Below are positions 5,184-7,393 of a DNA stretch of 7,393 bases, one piece after another. This DNA comes from Planctomycetota bacterium (GTDB lineage Bacteria > Planctomycetota > Brocadiia > JAJRTI01), in contig JAJRTI010000377.1 of the NCBI GenBank assembly GCA_024278415.1, positions 1 through 7,393 of the forward strand, in the 5' to 3' direction. Position 1 is the stretch's first letter, and every line of letters begins with the position of its first letter. Both the position numbers and the translations under genes were made by a program. The notes beneath the pieces are model-generated. The model searched no databases. It was given only the letters and a program-made list of their open reading frames with translations, and had not been told where the DNA came from.

Positions 5184-6875
5184 ATGCCACGAATTCGGGC
5201 CATTATCTTTGATCTCGACGACACGCTGTACGACTGCACGGGCATGCTGATCGGCGCCGCGCGGCGGAGGGCCGCGAAGGCCATGGTGGCCGGGGGGCTG
5301 CCGTGCACGGTGGAGGAGGCGTACCAGCTCCAAGAGTCGCTGTCCGAAAAGTACGGCCCCAACTACCACGTGTTCGACGAGATCGCCAAGCGCCACGGCC
5401 TGGGCCAAGAGTTGGTCAGCGCGGCGATGGCCGCGTACAACAGCGACGAGGTGGGCGACATCCAGCCGTTCCGGGACGCCATTCCGACGCTGGAGCGCCT
5501 CCGCCACGCGGGGTATCGGCTTTTCCTCGTGACGACTGGCGTGTACTCACGGCAAGAGCGCAAGATCGAGGAGTTGGGCATCCGACGCTGCTTCACGGAC
5601 GTGAACATCAACGACATCGAACGGGGCATGCTGCTGGAGGACTGCTACCGCGATCTGCTGGAGCGGCACCACCTGCGCCCGGGCGAAGTGGCGGTGGTGG
5701 GCGACCGCGTGCGGGAGGAACTGTCCACCGGCCACCGCCTGGGCATGACTACCGTGCAGATGTGCCACGGCCGGTTCCGTGACGAGCGCGCGGTCAATGG
5801 CGGCGGCGAACCGCACTACCGTATCCGGCACATCTTCCAGCTCCCGACCATTCTGGAGCTGGCGAACATGGGCAAGTCGCCCAGCAATCTGCGCATCCTC
5901 GCGATTGGCGGCGGCACCGGCCTGCCCATCGTGCTCGAAGGGTCCAAGACGTATAGCCGGAACCTGACGGCCATCGTGACCGTGACCGACAGCGGCCGCA
6001 GCTCCGGCGTGTTGCGCGAGGAGTTCGGCATGCTGCCCCCGGGCGACACGCGCAACTGCCTCGTCGCCTTGTCCGATACCGAGGGCGACCAGAAGGATCT
6101 TTACGACCTGTTTTGCTACCGCTTCGACCGCGGGCGCCTCCAAGGCATGAGCCTGGGCAACCTGCTCATGGCCGCGCTCACCGAGATGACCGGCAGCTTC
6201 GAGGCCGCCATTGTGAAAGCGAGCAAGATCCTGTCCATCCGCGGCAAGGTTCTGCCCAGCACCCTCACCGATACGCACGTGTGCGCTCGGCTCGAAGACG
6301 GCACGGTGGTCCAAGAAGAACTGAACGTGCGCGGCCTGAACAAGGCGCCCATCGCGGAGCTGTTCCTCAACCCCGACAACGTGGAGGCTTCGCCCGCGGC
6401 CATCGAGGAGATCGACAAGGCCGACGTGATCGTGCTCGGACCGGGGAGCCTGTTCACAAGCGTGCTGACCAACCTGCTCGTGCCCGACGTGCGGGACGCG
6501 ATCGCCGCGTCGTCCGCGACCAAGGTCTACCTCTGCAACGTCATGACCCAGCCCGGCCAGACCGACGGGTTCAAGGCCGAGGACCACGTGCGGCAAGTGG
6601 AGAAGTACCTCGGCCCAGGCGTGCTCGATTGCGTGGTCGTGAACAAGGCGCTGCCGCCCGACGAGGTCGTGAAGCGCTACGAAGACGACGGCGCCCACCT
6701 GATCACCCCCACCGAGGCGCTGCACCAGAGCGGCGTGCTCGTGCGCGAGGCGGATCTGTTGGAGGACGTGGGGAACCAGCGCGTCCTGTGGGACAAGAAG
6801 GACTGGCTGCGCCACGACCCCGACAAGCTCGCGGACGCGATTTGCCGCGCGTACGCGGGGCTGCCGCCGGACTAG
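5184..6875 (+). CDS. fusion of HAD-superfamily hydrolase and YvcK/CofD-like protein
   Basis: One 563-residue frame joins two domains. Residues 1-215 are a HAD phosphatase of the pyrimidine-nucleotidase-like type: motif I FDLDDTLYD (9-17), motif II VTTG with T117, motif IV GDRVREE with D174. The usual motif III lysine is not at its expected place (about 150-152, MLLEDCY). Residues 236-555 are YvcK/CofD-like: the nucleotide-binding IGGGTGLP (241-248), LPPGDTRNCLVALSDTE (284-300), SLGNLLMAALTEMTG (323-337), LGPGSLFTS (418-426) and CNVMTQPGQTDGF (451-463). YvcK proteins bind UDP-GlcNAc and link carbon flow to cell-wall growth; true CofD makes the F420 precursor. The motifs favour YvcK. ATG 5184 is chosen over GTG 5169 because GGAGG (5175-5179) precedes it and the HAD strand begins at once. 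Joint control of a sugar-phosphate pool is inferred. Motif assignments are strong; the enzyme substrate is unknown. Confidence 0.9.
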   Translation: MPRIRAIIFDLDDTLYDCTGMLIGAARRRAAKAMVAGGLPCTVEEAYQLQESLSEKYGPNYHVFDEIAKRHGLGQELVSAAMAAYNSDEVGDIQPFRDAIPTLERLRHAGYRLFLVTTGVYSRQERKIEELGIRRCFTDVNINDIERGMLLEDCYRDLLERHHLRPGEVAVVGDRVREELSTGHRLGMTTVQMCHGRFRDERAVNGGGEPHYRIRHIFQLPTILELANMGKSPSNLRILAIGGGTGLPIVLEGSKTYSRNLTAIVTVTDSGRSSGVLREEFGMLPPGDTRNCLVALSDTEGDQKDLYDLFCYRFDRGRLQGMSLGNLLMAALTEMTGSFEAAIVKASKILSIRGKVLPSTLTDTHVCARLEDGTVVQEELNVRGLNKAPIAELFLNPDNVEASPAAIEEIDKADVIVLGPGSLFTSVLTNLLVPDVRDAIAASSATKVYLCNVMTQPGQTDGFKAEDHVRQVEKYLGPGVLDCVVVNKALPPDEVVKRYEDDGAHLITPTEALHQSGVLVREADLLEDVGNQRVLWDKKDWLRHDPDKLADAICRAYAGLPPD

Positions 6876-6921
6876 CGCGAGTGGCGTGTCATGTCTGGAA
6901 TGTCGACCGCGAGAGCGGCCC

Positions 6922-6948
6922 GCTCGTAGTGGCGACCGTAAGGGCGCC
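6922..6948 (+). repeat. REP-like element, GTAG plus hairpin (forward copy)
   Basis: The sequence GCTCGTAGT (6922-6930) carries the GTAG tetranucleotide at 6926-6929. It is followed by an imperfect hairpin at 6931-6948: GGCG/CGCC, an A-G mismatch, CC/GG and the loop GTAA. A GTAG or GTGG tetranucleotide 5' of a hairpin defines REP elements moved by RAYT (TnpA-REP) transposases. No such transposase is in the window. Confidence 0.5.
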
Positions 6949-6960
6949 CGCTGCTCCCAT

Positions 6961-6974
6961 GGCGAATTGTCGCC
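6961..6974 (+). other. hairpin between the two REP-like units
   Basis: GGCGA (6961-6965) pairs with TCGCC (6970-6974) around ATTG. It sits in the spacer of the inverted pair and could help the whole segment fold or act as a weak transcription stop after the fusion gene. No T-tract follows. Confidence 0.3.
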
Positions 6975-6983
6975 CGAACCGAA

Positions 6984-7007
6984 GGCCCTCACGGGCCTAC
7001 TACAAGC
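6984..7007 (-). repeat. REP-like element, GTAG plus hairpin (inverted copy)
   Basis: Read on the minus strand from 7007, it begins GCTTGTAGT, 8 of 9 bases the same as the forward copy, with GTAG at 7003-7000. After two bases comes a perfect hairpin GGCCC-GTGA-GGGCC (6997-6984), whose loop is of GNRA type like the other copy. The two units in opposite orientation make a BIME-like pair. Confidence 0.5.
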
Positions 7008-7171
7008 GCGACGCAGTCCGGCGGAAATCCCCCCTGCACCCGCTGCCACGCACGCCAGAGGAGGCATCATCCGCTGTGCCGCGATCGGTGCGACAGCACA
7101 AGCGTGACACGACACTCGCGCTTCGCCCCGCCATATCTCTTACTCTCCGCTCCCTACGCGGCGCCGATGGG

Positions 7172-7207
7172 GAGAGAGTAGGACTAAGAGTAAGACGAAG
7201 AGTAAGA
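7172..7207 (+). repeat. three degenerate purine-rich 12-bp tandem repeats
   Basis: The units are GAGAGAGTAGGA (7172-7183), CTAAGAGTAAGA (7184-7195) and CGAAGAGTAAGA (7196-7207). Units 2 and 3 differ at one position. CTTACTCT at 7139-7146 is the exact reverse complement of AGAGTAAG in units 2 and 3, so alternative hairpins are possible. The block ends 15 bases before the creatininase-family ATG and lies in its probable leader. Confidence 0.65.
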
Positions 7208-7222
7208 TCGGGATCCAAGACC

Positions 7223-7393
7223 ATGCCCAAGCCCACGATCCGTCTCGGCGAGTACACCATGACCGCGTTCCGCACCGCGCTCGCTCGCGGCTGGTTTACG
7301 CTGGGCATACTGCCCATCGGCAGTGTCGAGGACCACTACGAACACGGCCCGCTGGACCTGGACATTCGGAGCGCGACGTGCGTCGCGGAGGCC
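7223..7393 (+). CDS. creatininase-family metal-dependent amidohydrolase, 5' end only
   Basis: The frame starts at ATG 7223 and is still open at the window end, giving 57 N-terminal residues. Residues 30-47 read LPIGSVEDHYEHGPLDLD, the metal-binding segment of the creatininase family. E36, H38 and D47 have the same spacing (2 and 9) as the known ligands E34, H36 and D45 of Pseudomonas creatininase. Family members use two divalent metal ions to open amide bonds, as in creatinine or in cofactor and F420-related precursors; the substrate here cannot be told. The family's usual EQHGPHLPLGTD is altered to EDHYEHGPLDLD, so this may be a divergent branch. GGGA at 7210-7213 is a weak ribosome binding site 9 bases upstream. 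No signal peptide is seen, so a cytoplasmic enzyme is expected. Confidence 0.8.
   Translation, partial: MPKPTIRLGEYTMTAFRTALARGWFTLGILPIGSVEDHYEHGPLDLDIRSATCVAEA

Larger units (their letters stand above)
6876..7222. other. 347-base intergenic region with repeats and hairpins
   Basis: No coding frame here is convincing; short frames are high-GC shadows without ribosome sites. The region holds, in order, a small hairpin GAGCG-GCC-CGCTC (6913-6925), a REP-like unit (6922-6948), a hairpin GGCGA-ATTG-TCGCC (6961-6974), an inverted REP-like unit (6984-7007) and purine-rich 12-bp repeats (7172-7207). No T-rich terminator and no clear -35/-10 pair for the downstream gene were found. From 7011 to 7130 nothing was recognised. 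Confidence 0.6.

Noticed and set aside
4080..5507. 475-codon minus-strand frame crossing the divergent promoter region
   Set aside because: It overlaps the YfhO gene in another frame and the start of the fusion gene on the other strand; its product is Arg/Ala/His-rich with no motif, typical of high-GC shadow frames.
5547..7115. 522-codon minus-strand frame opposite the fusion gene
   Set aside because: It mirrors codon bias of the real gene on the plus strand, and no domain is recognisable.

Overview
This window is high-GC bacterial DNA with three intact or nearly intact chromosomal-type genes, two genes cut by the window edges, and a small accessory patch. There is no rRNA, tRNA or other marker that fixes the taxon. 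The mix of an FG-GAP/VCBS-type propeller protein, a YfhO-type membrane protein, a HAD-YvcK/CofD fusion, a creatininase-family protein and REP-like hairpins would suit an uncultured planctomycete or a related phylum. That placement is inference only.

Layout. 1-396 (+) is the 3' end of a beta-propeller-type protein. 397-617 is intergenic, with a sigma70-like promoter and an exact 16-bp tandem duplication. 618-1095 (+) is a PIN-domain (VapC-like) toxin gene broken by a frameshift. 1097-1276 (+) is its small, intact antitoxin-like partner. 1277-1526 is intergenic, with a hairpin and a second promoter related to the first. 1527-2258 (+) is an HNH endonuclease. 2372-4909 (-) is a large YfhO-family membrane protein that converges on the HNH gene. 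4910-5183 is a divergent promoter region. 5184-6875 (+) is a fusion of a HAD-type phosphatase domain and a YvcK/CofD-like domain. 6876-7222 is intergenic, with a REP/BIME-like inverted pair and purine-rich 12-bp repeats. 7223-7393 (+) is the start of a creatininase-family gene.

The stretch from about 540 to 2260 looks acquired. It holds toxin-antitoxin and nuclease genes, and sample 60-base lines counted by hand give about 55-58% GC against about 65% in the fusion gene. The two modules in it are each preceded by a copy of the same element of about 43 bp (453-496 and 1404-1446), which carries a TTGAT(G/C)-N17-TAG(C/G)CT promoter. The remaining genes look like housekeeping or envelope functions: YfhO-type proteins are linked to glycosyl transfer to envelope polymers, and YvcK proteins bind UDP-GlcNAc and link carbon metabolism to cell-wall synthesis. 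These two genes share one divergent control region.

The points most worth a second look are the HAD-YvcK fusion, whose HAD half lacks the usual motif III lysine; the doubly damaged toxin gene next to an intact antitoxin; the repeated promoter element; and the REP-like pair. I did not find a convincing wholly new multi-gene system.
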